A stretch of 9,623 nucleotides of DNA from Dorea sp. (GCA_016295505.1 JAEDLC010000068.1:1-9623), one strand, 5' to 3'. Positions 1-7,003 are shown, counted from the first letter of the stretch. The notes: generated by a model not told the origin, from the letters alone. Translations and numbers: made by a program.

Positions 1-1274
1 TAGATCAGATCTTTATCGGGCAGGGAGTCGGAATGCTGGGAAATGCTGCGACCAACATCGCATTTCCGATTTCGATCATCTGTACGGCAACGGCATTGCT
101 GCTGGGGATCGGAAGTGCTTCCAACTATAATCTGGAGTCGGGAGCAGGAAGAAAGGAAGATGCCTGCAGAGTGATCGGAACAGGATTATCGATGCTGGTG
201 ATCTGTGGAACTATAATCGCAGTGTGTGTGCTGCTGTTTTTAAATCCGCTTCTTCAGCTGTTCGGGGTAACGGAAAATGTACTGCCCTATGCAAGGGATT
301 ATGCCGGGATCACAGCCTGGGGAATTCCGTTCCTGATATTGACAACCGGGGGCAATCATATGATCCGTGCGGACAGAAGTCCGACCTATTCTATGGTATG
401 TATGCTTACCGGAGCAGTGATCAATACTATTCTGGATCCGACATTCATCTTTGTGTTCCACTGGGGCATTAAGGGTGCAGCATGGGCAACCGTGATCGGT
501 CAGATCATATCCGGTGCGATGGTGATCGTGTATTTTCTGCGATTCAGGAAAATGGATCTGAAAAAGGAAATGTTAAGACCCAGGATGAAAAGATTTAAGA
601 TGATAGCGTCCCTTGGAATGGCATCCTGTATTAATCAGATTGCGATGGCGGTTGTGCAGATCACCATGAATAACACACTTCGTCATTATGGAGCTGTTTC
701 CGCATATGGTGCCGATATTCCGCTGGCGTGCGTCGGAGTGATATCAAAGGTCAATATGGTCTTTATGGCGATTGCAATCGGAATCTCGCAGGGATGCCAG
801 CCAATCTGGGGATTTAACTATGGAGCAGGACTGTATCACAGAGTCAGAAAGACGTATACGACAGCATTTCAGTATGCATTTCTGGTTGGAGTCGTGTTTT
901 TCCTGGGATTTCAGTTTTTCCCGGAACAGATTGTCGGAATCTTCGGAACAGGAAGCAAGGAATATTTTCGGTTTGCATCAAGATATTTTCGGATTTTTAT
1001 GTTTATGACGTTTCTGAACGGAATCCAGCCGATGTCCTCCGGATTCTTTACCTCGATCGGAAAGGCAAAACTGGGAATTGTGGTATCTCTGACAAGACAG
1101 GTATTCTTTCTGCTTCCGCTGATACTGATCTTTCCGGCTTTTATGGGAATCGATGGTGTCATGTATGCAGGACCGATCGCAGACGGTGCCGCGGCTGTAG
1201 TAGCGATCGGGTATGCGGTACGAGAACTGCGTATGATGAAAGGACTGGAAGAAAAATGCGATTGCGCGGGATAG
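1..1274 (+). CDS. MATE-family multidrug/cation efflux transporter, 5' end outside window
   Basis: The reading frame is open from base 3, so the N-terminus lies upstream of the window; the ATG at 33 is internal. About 423 residues are visible. MATE proteins are usually about 450 residues with 12 membrane helices, so probably only 25 to 35 residues are missing. The visible start (DQIFIGQGVG, then NAATNIAFP) matches the end of helix 1 and helix 2 of this family. Many hydrophobic segments follow, with the family-like stretch NHMIRADRSP and, in the second half, ISQGCQPIWGFNYGAG. Family members sit in the cytoplasmic membrane and export drugs or metabolites in exchange for Na+ or H+. The substrate cannot be told from sequence. 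The MarR-type gene 44 nt downstream suggests local control. The tail is charged and ends in a Cys-containing CDCAG. Family assignment is secure; specificity is unknown. Confidence 0.93.
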   Translation, partial: DQIFIGQGVGMLGNAATNIAFPISIICTATALLLGIGSASNYNLESGAGRKEDACRVIGTGLSMLVICGTIIAVCVLLFLNPLLQLFGVTENVLPYARDYAGITAWGIPFLILTTGGNHMIRADRSPTYSMVCMLTGAVINTILDPTFIFVFHWGIKGAAWATVIGQIISGAMVIVYFLRFRKMDLKKEMLRPRMKRFKMIASLGMASCINQIAMAVVQITMNNTLRHYGAVSAYGADIPLACVGVISKVNMVFMAIAIGISQGCQPIWGFNYGAGLYHRVRKTYTTAFQYAFLVGVVFFLGFQFFPEQIVGIFGTGSKEYFRFASRYFRIFMFMTFLNGIQPMSSGFFTSIGKAKLGIVVSLTRQVFFLLPLILIFPAFMGIDGVMYAGPIADGAAAVVAIGYAVRELRMMKGLEEKCDCAG

Positions 1275-1290
1275 ATGAATATGCTAGAAT
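1262..1290 (+). promoter_or_regulatory. Possible promoter for the MarR-type gene
   Basis: An extended -10 element, TGCTAGAAT (hexamer TAGAAT at 1285-1290), is preceded after 17 bp by a weak -35 match, TTGCGC at 1262-1267. It overlaps the end of the transporter gene and would start transcription about 20 nt before the regulator's ATG. The -35 is poor, so this is a suggestion that the regulator may be expressed separately from the transporter. Confidence 0.35.
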
Positions 1291-1308
1291 AAACTGATTA
1301 ATGGAAAG

Positions 1309-1314
1309 AAGGAG
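1309..1314 (+). promoter_or_regulatory. Ribosome binding site that sets the MarR start
   Basis: AAGGAG ends 4 nt before the ATG at 1319. The in-frame ATG at 1301 lies upstream of this site and has no purine-rich site of its own, so 1319 is preferred although the spacing is slightly short. Confidence 0.7.
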
Positions 1315-1318
1315 AGAT

Positions 1319-1750
1319 ATGAAAGAACGGCAGACACTGGGATTTATGTTTAAACAGATCAATAATGTGTATGAAAAAGATTTTAATAACCGGCTGAGAA
1401 AGCTTGGTATCACGGCTTCCCAGTGTGCAGTCCTTGATTATCTTTTCAACAGCAGCAAAGAAGAAGTGAATCAGAAGGACATTGAAAAGGCATTGTGCCT
1501 GAAGAATCCGACGGTCACAGGAATACTGAAAAGACTGGATGAAAAAGGATTTATTCTGATCGTTCCAAGTAACAAGGATAAAAGATGCAAGAATATCTAT
1601 CCGACAGAGAAGGCTTATGATATCCAGAGACGTATGGAAGCCGACAGAAAGAAGATAGATAAGAATCTGACACTGGGAATGAACAGAAAAGAAAAAGAAG
1701 CCCTGGAAAAGATGCTGGAGAGAGTTCTGTATAATATCAGTGATCCATAA
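1319..1750 (+). CDS. MarR-family winged helix-turn-helix transcriptional regulator
   Basis: The protein has 143 residues, the usual MarR size. A first helix (about residues 3-25) is followed by a segment ending LGITASQCAVLDYL, typical of MarR helix 2. The helix-turn-helix spans about residues 48-75 (NQKDIEKALCL, then NPTVTGILKRLDEKGF). The wing follows and carries the Asp-Lys-Arg signature in SNKDKRCKNIYPT. C-terminal helices rich in Lys and Glu form the usual dimer region. Such proteins bind palindromic operators as dimers and release DNA when a ligand, often an aromatic compound or drug, binds. Being directly behind an efflux transporter suggests it represses that gene, possibly together with itself. 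This is inference; the operator would lie upstream of the transporter, outside the window. thyA starts 44 nt downstream, so read-through into thyA is possible. Confidence 0.92.
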   Translation: MKERQTLGFMFKQINNVYEKDFNNRLRKLGITASQCAVLDYLFNSSKEEVNQKDIEKALCLKNPTVTGILKRLDEKGFILIVPSNKDKRCKNIYPTEKAYDIQRRMEADRKKIDKNLTLGMNRKEKEALEKMLERVLYNISDP

Positions 1751-1778
1751 AGCTTCAGTTCACAGTCACATAGTAAAA

Positions 1779-1784
1779 AAGGAG
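1779..1784 (+). promoter_or_regulatory. Ribosome binding site that sets the thyA start
   Basis: AAGGAG lies 10 nt before the ATG at 1795 but only 1 nt before the in-frame ATG at 1786. The second spacing is too short for initiation, so thyA is annotated from 1795. Confidence 0.8.
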
Positions 1785-1794
1785 AATGCGAAAT

Positions 1795-2643
1795 ATGAGT
1801 TATGCGGACAGAGTCTTTATTGACATGTGCAGAGATATTATTGATAACGGAACGGATACACAGGGGGAAAAGGTGCGTCCGGTCTGGGAAGACGGAACTT
1901 CGGCATATACGATCAAGAAATTCGGAGTGGTTAATCGATATGATCTGTCAAAAGAGTTTCCGGCACTGACGCTTCGGAAAACAGCGATCAAAAGCTGTAC
2001 GGATGAACTGTTGTGGATCTGGCAGCAGAAGTCCAATAATATTCATGATCTGCACAGCCATATCTGGGACAGCTGGGCGGATGAAGATGGTTCGATCGGA
2101 AAAGCCTATGGTTACCAGATGGGAGTAAAGCACCAATATAAAGAAGGAATGTTTGATCAGGTGGACAGGGTAATCTATGATCTGAAACATAACCCCTACA
2201 GCAGAAGGATCATGACGAATATCTATGTGCATCAGGATCTGCATGAGATGAATCTGTATCCATGTGCATACAGCATGACATTCAATGTTACGAAGAAGCC
2301 CGGTCATGAAAAACTGACATTGAACGGAATTCTGAATCAGCGTTCCAATGATGTGCTGGCCGCAAATAACTGGAATGTATGCCAGTATGCGGTGCTTCTT
2401 CACATGTTGGCACAGGTGTGTGATATGGAGGTCGGAGAGCTCGTTCACGTGATTGCAGATGCACATATCTATGACCGTCATGTTCCGCTGATAGAGGAAC
2501 TGATCAGCAGAGAGCCGCTTCCGGCACCGGAGTTCTGGCTGAATCCGGACGTGAAGGATTTTTATGATTTTACCAGAGATGATGTGAAGCTGATCAATTA
2601 TGTGACACATGAACAGATCAGAAATATACCGGTTGCAATCTAG
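1795..2643 (+). CDS. thyA: Thymidylate synthase (ThyA), Bacillus/phi3T-like type
   Basis: The enzyme methylates dUMP to dTMP with 5,10-methylenetetrahydrofolate and releases dihydrofolate; it works as a cytoplasmic homodimer. The 282-residue length fits the family. The catalytic cysteine is Cys157 in LYPCAYSM. The phosphate-binding QRS motif has Arg183 and Ser184, Asp186 follows, and Asn194 in NNWNVCQY corresponds to the Asn that selects dUMP over dCMP. His224 and Tyr226 in DAHIYDRH are the nucleotide-contacting pair. The segment LLWIWQQKSN and the ending PEFWLNPDVKDFYDFTRDD resemble Bacillus subtilis ThyA, which, like this protein, lacks the His after the catalytic Cys found in Escherichia coli. 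The residue here is Ala, so this is a subfamily trait rather than a defect. folA follows after 32 nt, which places product recycling beside it. Confidence 0.97.
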   Translation: MSYADRVFIDMCRDIIDNGTDTQGEKVRPVWEDGTSAYTIKKFGVVNRYDLSKEFPALTLRKTAIKSCTDELLWIWQQKSNNIHDLHSHIWDSWADEDGSIGKAYGYQMGVKHQYKEGMFDQVDRVIYDLKHNPYSRRIMTNIYVHQDLHEMNLYPCAYSMTFNVTKKPGHEKLTLNGILNQRSNDVLAANNWNVCQYAVLLHMLAQVCDMEVGELVHVIADAHIYDRHVPLIEELISREPLPAPEFWLNPDVKDFYDFTRDDVKLINYVTHEQIRNIPVAI

Positions 2644-2661
2644 CAGAAATCTTGCAGATAC

Positions 2662-2667
2662 AGGAGG
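2662..2667 (+). promoter_or_regulatory. Ribosome binding site that sets the folA start
   Basis: AGGAGG lies 8 nt before the ATG at 2676. An in-frame TTG at 2652 would place this site inside the coding region and add eight residues before the conserved MNLIVAVD start, so the ATG is chosen. Confidence 0.85.
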
Positions 2668-2675
2668 AGAGAAGG

Positions 2676-3164
2676 ATGAATCTGATTGTTGCAGTAGATA
2701 AAAATTGGGCGATTGGAAAAGACAATAAATTACTGGTCAGTATTCCGCAGGATATGAAGTTTTTCCGGGAACAGACCAAAGGAAAAGTAGTTGCGATGGG
2801 AAGAAAGACACTGGAAAGCTTTCCGGGCGGTCAGCCGCTGAAGAACCGCATAAATATTGTACTGACCTCTGATCCTGAATATCACGTGAACGGAGTCGTT
2901 GTCGTTCATACGATAAAAGAGATGGTCGAGGAACTGAAAAAATATGAATCAGAGGATATCTTTGTGATCGGAGGCGAGAGTATCTACAGGCAGCTCCTTC
3001 CATATTGTCACAGGGCTTATGTGACAAGGATTGATCATGCATATGATGCAGATACCTATTTTCCGAATCTGGATGAAGATCCTCAGTGGAAGATGACAAA
3101 GATCAGTGATGAGCAGACATATTTTGACCTTGAATATGTATTTACGATATACGAAAGAGTGTAG
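2676..3164 (+). CDS. folA: Dihydrofolate reductase
   Basis: This enzyme reduces dihydrofolate to tetrahydrofolate with NADPH in the cytoplasm and is the target of trimethoprim-type drugs. The 162-residue length is standard for chromosomal DHFR. Visible landmarks are the start MNLIVAVDKNWAIG, the acidic substrate-binding residue Asp26 in IPQDMKFF (Asp27 in Escherichia coli), the NADPH-binding GRKTLESFPG region (near residues 45-54), and the cofactor glycines in VIGGESIYRQLLPY. The Met20-loop segment reads NKLLVSIP where most bacterial enzymes read NxxPWxxP, so the conserved Trp is replaced by Val21. I believe this form occurs in other clostridial DHFRs, but I cannot check that here. The gene sits 32 nt after thyA, whose dihydrofolate product it recycles, and 5 nt before the glycosyltransferase. 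Confidence 0.96.
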   Translation: MNLIVAVDKNWAIGKDNKLLVSIPQDMKFFREQTKGKVVAMGRKTLESFPGGQPLKNRINIVLTSDPEYHVNGVVVVHTIKEMVEELKKYESEDIFVIGGESIYRQLLPYCHRAYVTRIDHAYDADTYFPNLDEDPQWKMTKISDEQTYFDLEYVFTIYERV

Positions 3165-3169
3165 AGAAG

Positions 3170-4369
3170 ATGAAGATATTAAGTGTTACTGCGCAGAAAC
3201 CCAACAGTACAGGAAGTGGAATCTATCTTACAGAGCTTGTAAAAGCGATGGACGAAGAAGGACATGAACAGGCAGTTGTCGCTGGTATCAATAGAGAAGA
3301 TGCAATCGAATTGCCGGATAGAGTGGGATTCTATCCGGTTTATTTTGAACAGGAGGATCTTCCGTATCCGATCGTGGGAATGTCGGATGAGATGCCATAT
3401 GTCAGTACCAGATACTGTGATCTGACCCCTGAGATGACGGAGCAGTTTAAAAATGCATTTGTAAATGTACTGAAAAAGGCGGTGGAAGAGCTGAATCCGG
3501 ATGTGATCCTGTGTCATCATCTGTATCTTCTGACAGCGATTGTCCGGGAACATTTTCCGGGCCGGCGAGTTTATGGATTCTGCCACAATACAGATCTCAG
3601 GCAGATGCAGAAAAACAGTCTGGAAACAGAATACATCCGGACACAGATCTGTGCGCTGGACCGGGTATATGCGCTTCAACAGGCACAGAAGGTGAAGATT
3701 CTTGAGATCTATGGACTGGATCCTGCGAAGGTTCAGGTTGTGGGCACCGGCTATAACAGTGAGGTGTTTTGGACAGACGGACCCAAAAAGAGCAGTCTGG
3801 ATGGGAAAATCCGGATTGCATATGCCGGTAAGATTGCAGAGAAGAAAGGCGTCATGAGTCTGATGAGAGCTCTGCGCCAGCTGCCGTACCGGGAAGAGGA
3901 ACTGGAAGTTCTGCTTGCCGGGGGAGCCGGAAACCAGAAAGAATATCAGGAAATCGTAGAGTTGTCGAAGCTCTGTGCGTGTAAGGTGAAATTTCTTGGT
4001 AAGCTGACACAGCCGGAGCTTGCGAAAGTATACAATGCATGTGATATCTTTGTGCTGCCCTCATTTTTTGAGGGACTTCCGCTGACGGTGATTGAAGCAC
4101 TGGCCTGTGGTGACCGGGTGGTCATGACGGAGCTTCCGGGAATCCGGGAATGGATGAAGGAAACAGTGCCCGGAGCGGATATCAGATATGTCCGGCTTCC
4201 GGAGATGAGAAATGCGGATGAACCGGTTTTGGAGGAACTTCCGGCATTTGAACAAAGACTCAAAGATGTACTGGAAGAGTGCATAGAAGCCGGAGAGACG
4301 AAATCTGCAGATGTGAGCAATATTTCGTGGAAAACAATCGCATGTGAGGTAGTAAGAGAAGGAATATAA
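3170..4369 (+). CDS. GT4-type (GT-B fold) glycosyltransferase
   Basis: The 399-residue protein has the two-domain layout of GT-B transferases. The N-terminal Rossmann-like half begins MKILSVTAQKPNSTGSGIYL, including the Gly-rich acceptor-side loop. The C-terminal half has IRIAYAGKIAEKKG (near residue 215), which binds the nucleotide sugar, and the retaining-transferase EX7E motif in FFEGLPLTVIEAL with Glu301 and Glu309. No signal peptide or membrane helix is visible, so it is probably cytoplasmic or peripheral to the membrane. Donor and acceptor are not predictable. It is not a GlgA-type glycogen synthase (GT5), despite the glycogen genes next door on the other strand. The start lies 5 nt after the folA stop with only a weak site (AGAGAAG) in front, which suggests translational coupling to folA. 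A role in cell-surface or exopolysaccharide synthesis is only a family-level guess. Confidence 0.85.
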   Translation: MKILSVTAQKPNSTGSGIYLTELVKAMDEEGHEQAVVAGINREDAIELPDRVGFYPVYFEQEDLPYPIVGMSDEMPYVSTRYCDLTPEMTEQFKNAFVNVLKKAVEELNPDVILCHHLYLLTAIVREHFPGRRVYGFCHNTDLRQMQKNSLETEYIRTQICALDRVYALQQAQKVKILEIYGLDPAKVQVVGTGYNSEVFWTDGPKKSSLDGKIRIAYAGKIAEKKGVMSLMRALRQLPYREEELEVLLAGGAGNQKEYQEIVELSKLCACKVKFLGKLTQPELAKVYNACDIFVLPSFFEGLPLTVIEALACGDRVVMTELPGIREWMKETVPGADIRYVRLPEMRNADEPVLEELPAFEQRLKDVLEECIEAGETKSADVSNISWKTIACEVVREGI

Positions 4370-4433
4370 GGTTCCTCAAAGAAATCATATATCTGCTTTG
4401 TACGCAGACGATAATCCGTATCAAGAATAAAAG

Positions 4434-4490
4434 GGCCGGTACAAAAGTGGCATCTGGTAAAAGCCACTTTTGTACCGGCCTGTTATTGTT
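4434..4490. terminator. Bidirectional rho-independent terminator
   Basis: Two 18-nt arms (4434-4451 and 4463-4480) are perfect reverse complements around an 11-nt loop. The plus-strand copy is followed by TGTTATTGTT, and the minus-strand copy by CTTTTATTCTT. It lies 65 nt after the glycosyltransferase stop and 19 nt after the glgD stop, so it can end both converging transcripts. An inner hairpin (GTGGC/GCCAC) followed by TTTT is nested inside the long stem. The rest of the gap, 4370-4433, shows no gene. Confidence 0.92.
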
Positions 4491-4498
4491 AAAATAAT

Positions 4499-5614
4499 TT
4501 ACAGGACATCGTATCTTCTTACATAACCCGGTTTTTCCGGATCAGAGATCAGTTCTTTTGCATGTGTTACCTTTGCATTTTTATCAATGACCTGATTTTC
4601 AATATGTACATCCTCACCAATGAGAGCGCCAGGTAATACAACACTGTTCTTGATCACGGCACCCTTTTTGATGACACAGCCACGTCCGACTACGGAGTTC
4701 TCGATGGATCCCTCGATCAGACATCCGTTGGAAACGACAGAAGACTTTACGTCTGCGCTCTCAAAATACTGAGTCGGGCAGGAGTCGTTGGTTCTTGTGT
4801 AGATCGGCCAGTCAGGATCGAATAAAGCCTGAGCAGCTTTGAAATCGATCAGTGAGAGGTTGGCATCATAGTAGCTCTTGAAATCCGGAATCGCTGCGAA
4901 ATATCCTCTGTGGGAGACACCACGGATGTCAAGTTCTTCACAGGATGCATTGACGATATCTGCAAAAGTGAAAGCAGAAGATGTCTTTTTTGCTTTGTAG
5001 ATCAGATCGATAAACAATTCTTTCTTCATAACATATGTATCCATGAAGATGTTTTTATTTTTTGCATTTCCATGATTGGATTCGATGGATAATACACCTT
5101 TCTGGCGGTTCAGATTCAGAGTATTGCAGTTGATAAATGATTCTTTTGCATTATCAACGGAATGGTATAATAATGTGATATCTGCCTCGGAATCGATATG
5201 AGCCTGAAGCAGCTTGTTATAATCAGCAGTGTAGATCATATAGCTTGGTGCAATGATAACATACGGACTGCGTTCTTTTTCGATATATTCCATATTTTCG
5301 ATATAAGCAGCGATATCGTTATTATAGATACTTAAGTTCATTCCGAGATCAGAATACAGAATCCGGATACTTCCGCTCTTGGAGTTAATGTTATAGTGGC
5401 GTCCGCTGCCGACATGAGCAGTCAGGGACTGCGGTTTTCTTCTTATGTAGACCTGAATGTGGTCAATTCCACTGTTACTCATATTGGAGATCGGGAAGTC
5501 AATGACACGATAACGTCCCAGGAAGGAGAAAGCGCCTACCGGACGGTATTCCTGCATTCCTTCCACCTGTACATGATTTCCGGCGAAACTAACAATTCCG
5601 AATGCTTTTGCCAT
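4499..5614 (-). CDS. glgD: GlgD, non-catalytic partner of ADP-glucose pyrophosphorylase
   Basis: The 371-residue protein aligns along its length with GlgC: RYRVIDFPISNMSNSGID matches the GlgC segment RIIDFPLSNCANSGID. The N-terminal Gly-rich nucleotide loop (GGRGSRL in GlgC) is replaced by FAGNHVQV. At the catalytic position, where GlgC has SGDHIYKMDY, it has APSYMIYTADY, so the Asp becomes Ser124. The C-terminal part (about residues 290-345) has hexapeptide-type repeats of a left-handed beta-helix, such as CLIEGS, CVIKKG and ALIGED. In Firmicutes, GlgD is known to form a heteromer with GlgC and to change its activity and effector response; by itself it is poorly active or inactive. It starts one base after the glgC stop, with its own AAGGGGG site inside the end of glgC, so expression should be coupled. 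glgC is upstream in the same transcript. Confidence 0.95.
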   Translation of the reverse strand: MAKAFGIVSFAGNHVQVEGMQEYRPVGAFSFLGRYRVIDFPISNMSNSGIDHIQVYIRRKPQSLTAHVGSGRHYNINSKSGSIRILYSDLGMNLSIYNNDIAAYIENMEYIEKERSPYVIIAPSYMIYTADYNKLLQAHIDSEADITLLYHSVDNAKESFINCNTLNLNRQKGVLSIESNHGNAKNKNIFMDTYVMKKELFIDLIYKAKKTSSAFTFADIVNASCEELDIRGVSHRGYFAAIPDFKSYYDANLSLIDFKAAQALFDPDWPIYTRTNDSCPTQYFESADVKSSVVSNGCLIEGSIENSVVGRGCVIKKGAVIKNSVVLPGALIGEDVHIENQVIDKNAKVTHAKELISDPEKPGYVRRYDVL

Positions 5615-5615
5615 A

Positions 5616-6755
5616 TTATTCTACCCCCTTTACACGTTTGGAAACCAGTTCGATATGTTCACTGTCTGCACTTCCGACTACGGCACCTGCCCCAATCTTT
5701 ACATTGTCCGCAACCAGAGCCCGGGTTACAACCGCACCGTCTTCTACGACAACACCCGGCATCAGGACGCTGTCGATGATCTTAGCGTCTTTTCCGACCT
5801 TTGCGCCGGTGAACAATACGGAATTCTTTACCTCTCCGTCAAGAACACATCCCTGTGTAATGAATGCACGGTCAATCTTTGCATTTGGTCCGACATACTG
5901 AGGAAGACAGGTTACATCTTCCGTATAGATCTTCCAGGAAGAATCATGCAGATCGAGTTCATTGTTCTTTCCGAGAAGATCCATGTTTGCTTCCCAGAGA
6001 GAATCGATGGTTCCGACATCTTTCCAGTATCCCTTGAACTTGTATGCATACAGTTTTCTTCCGTCATTCAGAAGAGCAGGAATAATGTCTTTTCCGAAAT
6101 CGTGGCTGGAATCCGGATTCTTCATGTCGGCAACCAGCATCTTGCGTAGAAGCTTCCAGTTGAATATGTAGATACCCATAGAAGCAAGATTGCTCTTCGG
6201 ATGCTCCGGCTTTTCTTCAAATTCTACGATCTGTCCGGCTTCATCGGTGTTCATGATTCCAAAACGGCTGGCTTCTTTCATAGGAACTTCGATTACAGCG
6301 ATTGTTGCATCCGCATTCTGTGCTTTGTGCTCTTTCAGCATCTTATCGTAGTCCATCTTGTAGATGTGGTCTCCGGAAAGAACCAGGATATATTCCGGAG
6401 AATAAGTGTCGATGAAATCAATATTCTGAGAGATGGCATCTGCAGTTCCACGGTAAACATCCAGATTGACATCTGCTTTCTCACGAGGCGGCAGAACAAA
6501 TACACCGCTGTCTTTGGCATCAAGTCCCCAGCGCCTTCCGGCAGCAACATAGCTGTTCAAAAGAATGGATTCGTATTGTGTCAATACACCGACTACATCA
6601 ATTCCACTGTTGGCACAGTTGCTGAGTGGGAAATCAATAATACGGTATTTGCCGCCATAGGAAACGGCTGGTTTTGCAACTTTATTTGTCAGTTCGTGAA
6701 GACGTGAGCCTCTACCACCGGCTAATATCATCGCTAACATACTGTTGTGTTTCAT
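5616..6755 (-). CDS. glgC: Glucose-1-phosphate adenylyltransferase (ADP-glucose pyrophosphorylase), catalytic subunit
   Basis: The enzyme makes ADP-glucose and pyrophosphate from ATP and glucose-1-phosphate, the first committed step of bacterial glycogen synthesis. The protein has 379 residues, normal for Firmicutes. The nucleotide-binding loop is AGGRGSRL (residues 12-19), followed by the Lys28-Pro29 region. The catalytic Asp129 lies in SGDHIYKMDY, and the sugar-phosphate-binding region includes EEKPEHPKSN and GYWKDVGT. The C-terminal third forms a beta-helix of hexapeptide repeats, the usual oligomerisation and effector domain. It has a strong site AGGGAGGA 6 nt before the ATG. It is the first gene of a glgC-glgD pair; the synthase, branching and phosphorylase genes are not in this window. 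Confidence 0.97.
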   Translation of the reverse strand: MKHNSMLAMILAGGRGSRLHELTNKVAKPAVSYGGKYRIIDFPLSNCANSGIDVVGVLTQYESILLNSYVAAGRRWGLDAKDSGVFVLPPREKADVNLDVYRGTADAISQNIDFIDTYSPEYILVLSGDHIYKMDYDKMLKEHKAQNADATIAVIEVPMKEASRFGIMNTDEAGQIVEFEEKPEHPKSNLASMGIYIFNWKLLRKMLVADMKNPDSSHDFGKDIIPALLNDGRKLYAYKFKGYWKDVGTIDSLWEANMDLLGKNNELDLHDSSWKIYTEDVTCLPQYVGPNAKIDRAFITQGCVLDGEVKNSVLFTGAKVGKDAKIIDSVLMPGVVVEDGAVVTRALVADNVKIGAGAVVGSADSEHIELVSKRVKGVE

Positions 6756-6761
6756 GATAAA

Positions 6762-6769
6762 TCCTCCCT
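6762..6769 (-). promoter_or_regulatory. Ribosome binding site of glgC
   Basis: On the minus strand AGGGAGGA lies 6 nt before the ATG at 6755 and supports that start. Confidence 0.85.
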
Positions 6770-6786
6770 TAACTTCTAGTATCTAT

Positions 6787-6815
6787 ATTGTATAATTTTT
6801 TGTGAAAATATTCCA
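6787..6815 (-). promoter_or_regulatory. Candidate glgC promoter
   Basis: On the minus strand TACAAT (6787-6792) resembles a -10 box. It is preceded after 17 bp by TGGAAT (6810-6815), a weak -35 match (3 of 6). The predicted start would leave a leader of about 25 nt before glgC. The surroundings are AT-rich, so chance matches are likely. Confidence 0.35.
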
Positions 6816-6951
6816 TAGCTTTTGATGTAAAAAATGCAAGAAAATGAAAAATTTCATAAAAAATACAGAGTATTCGTTTGCTCTGGAAAAAAATGTTATA
6901 AATGTATTAGAAAGTTCATAAAATAGATCAACAATTGTAAAAGAAAAACGG
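6816..6951. other. AT-rich intergenic stretch between the divergent glgC and ilvB promoters
   Basis: No gene is seen here. The stretch contains a small inverted repeat, ATGAAA/TTTCAT (6844-6857), a CAGAG/CTCTG pair ten bases apart (6866-6885), and the palindrome ACAATTGT (6931-6938). It probably holds upstream promoter elements or regulator sites for the two divergent operons, but none can be assigned to a known regulator. Confidence 0.5.
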
Positions 6952-6981
6952 TTGACAATTTATGCATATTGTCGATATAAT
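6952..6981 (+). promoter_or_regulatory. Promoter of the T-box/ilvBN operon
   Basis: A perfect -35 TTGACA (6952-6957) and a perfect -10 TATAAT (6976-6981) are separated by 18 bp. Transcription should begin near 6988, just upstream of the T-box leader. Both hexamers match the sigma-A consensus, which suits a leader that is controlled mainly after initiation. Confidence 0.9.
6954..6973. repeat. Inverted repeat within the ilvB promoter, possible operator
   Basis: GACAAT (6954-6959) and ATTGTC (6968-6973) are perfect inverted arms separated by 8 nt, and the spacer contains the palindrome ATGCAT. The element starts inside the -35 box and ends two bases before the -10 box, a position where a bound protein would block RNA polymerase. 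No known regulator is recognised. Confidence 0.45.
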
Positions 6982-7003
6982 GAAAAATAATTATTCAGAA
7001 AAA

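Noticed and set aside
33..35. ATG at 33 as the start of the MATE transporter
   Set aside because: The frame is open upstream to base 3 and encodes DQIFIGQGVG, a conserved part of MATE proteins, so the gene begins outside the window.
1730..1735. TATAAT near the end of the MarR gene as a thyA promoter
   Set aside because: It is a perfect -10 hexamer, but there is no acceptable -35 at 16-18 bp, and it lies within Tyr-Asn codons, so chance is likely.
2263..2268. Missing His after the catalytic Cys of ThyA taken as a defect
   Set aside because: Bacillus subtilis ThyA also lacks this His, and all other catalytic residues are intact, so the enzyme should be active.
6866..6885. CAGAG/CTCTG inverted repeat as a terminator or operator
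   Set aside because: The arms are only 5 bp with a 10-nt gap in AT-rich DNA, and no gene would need a terminator there.
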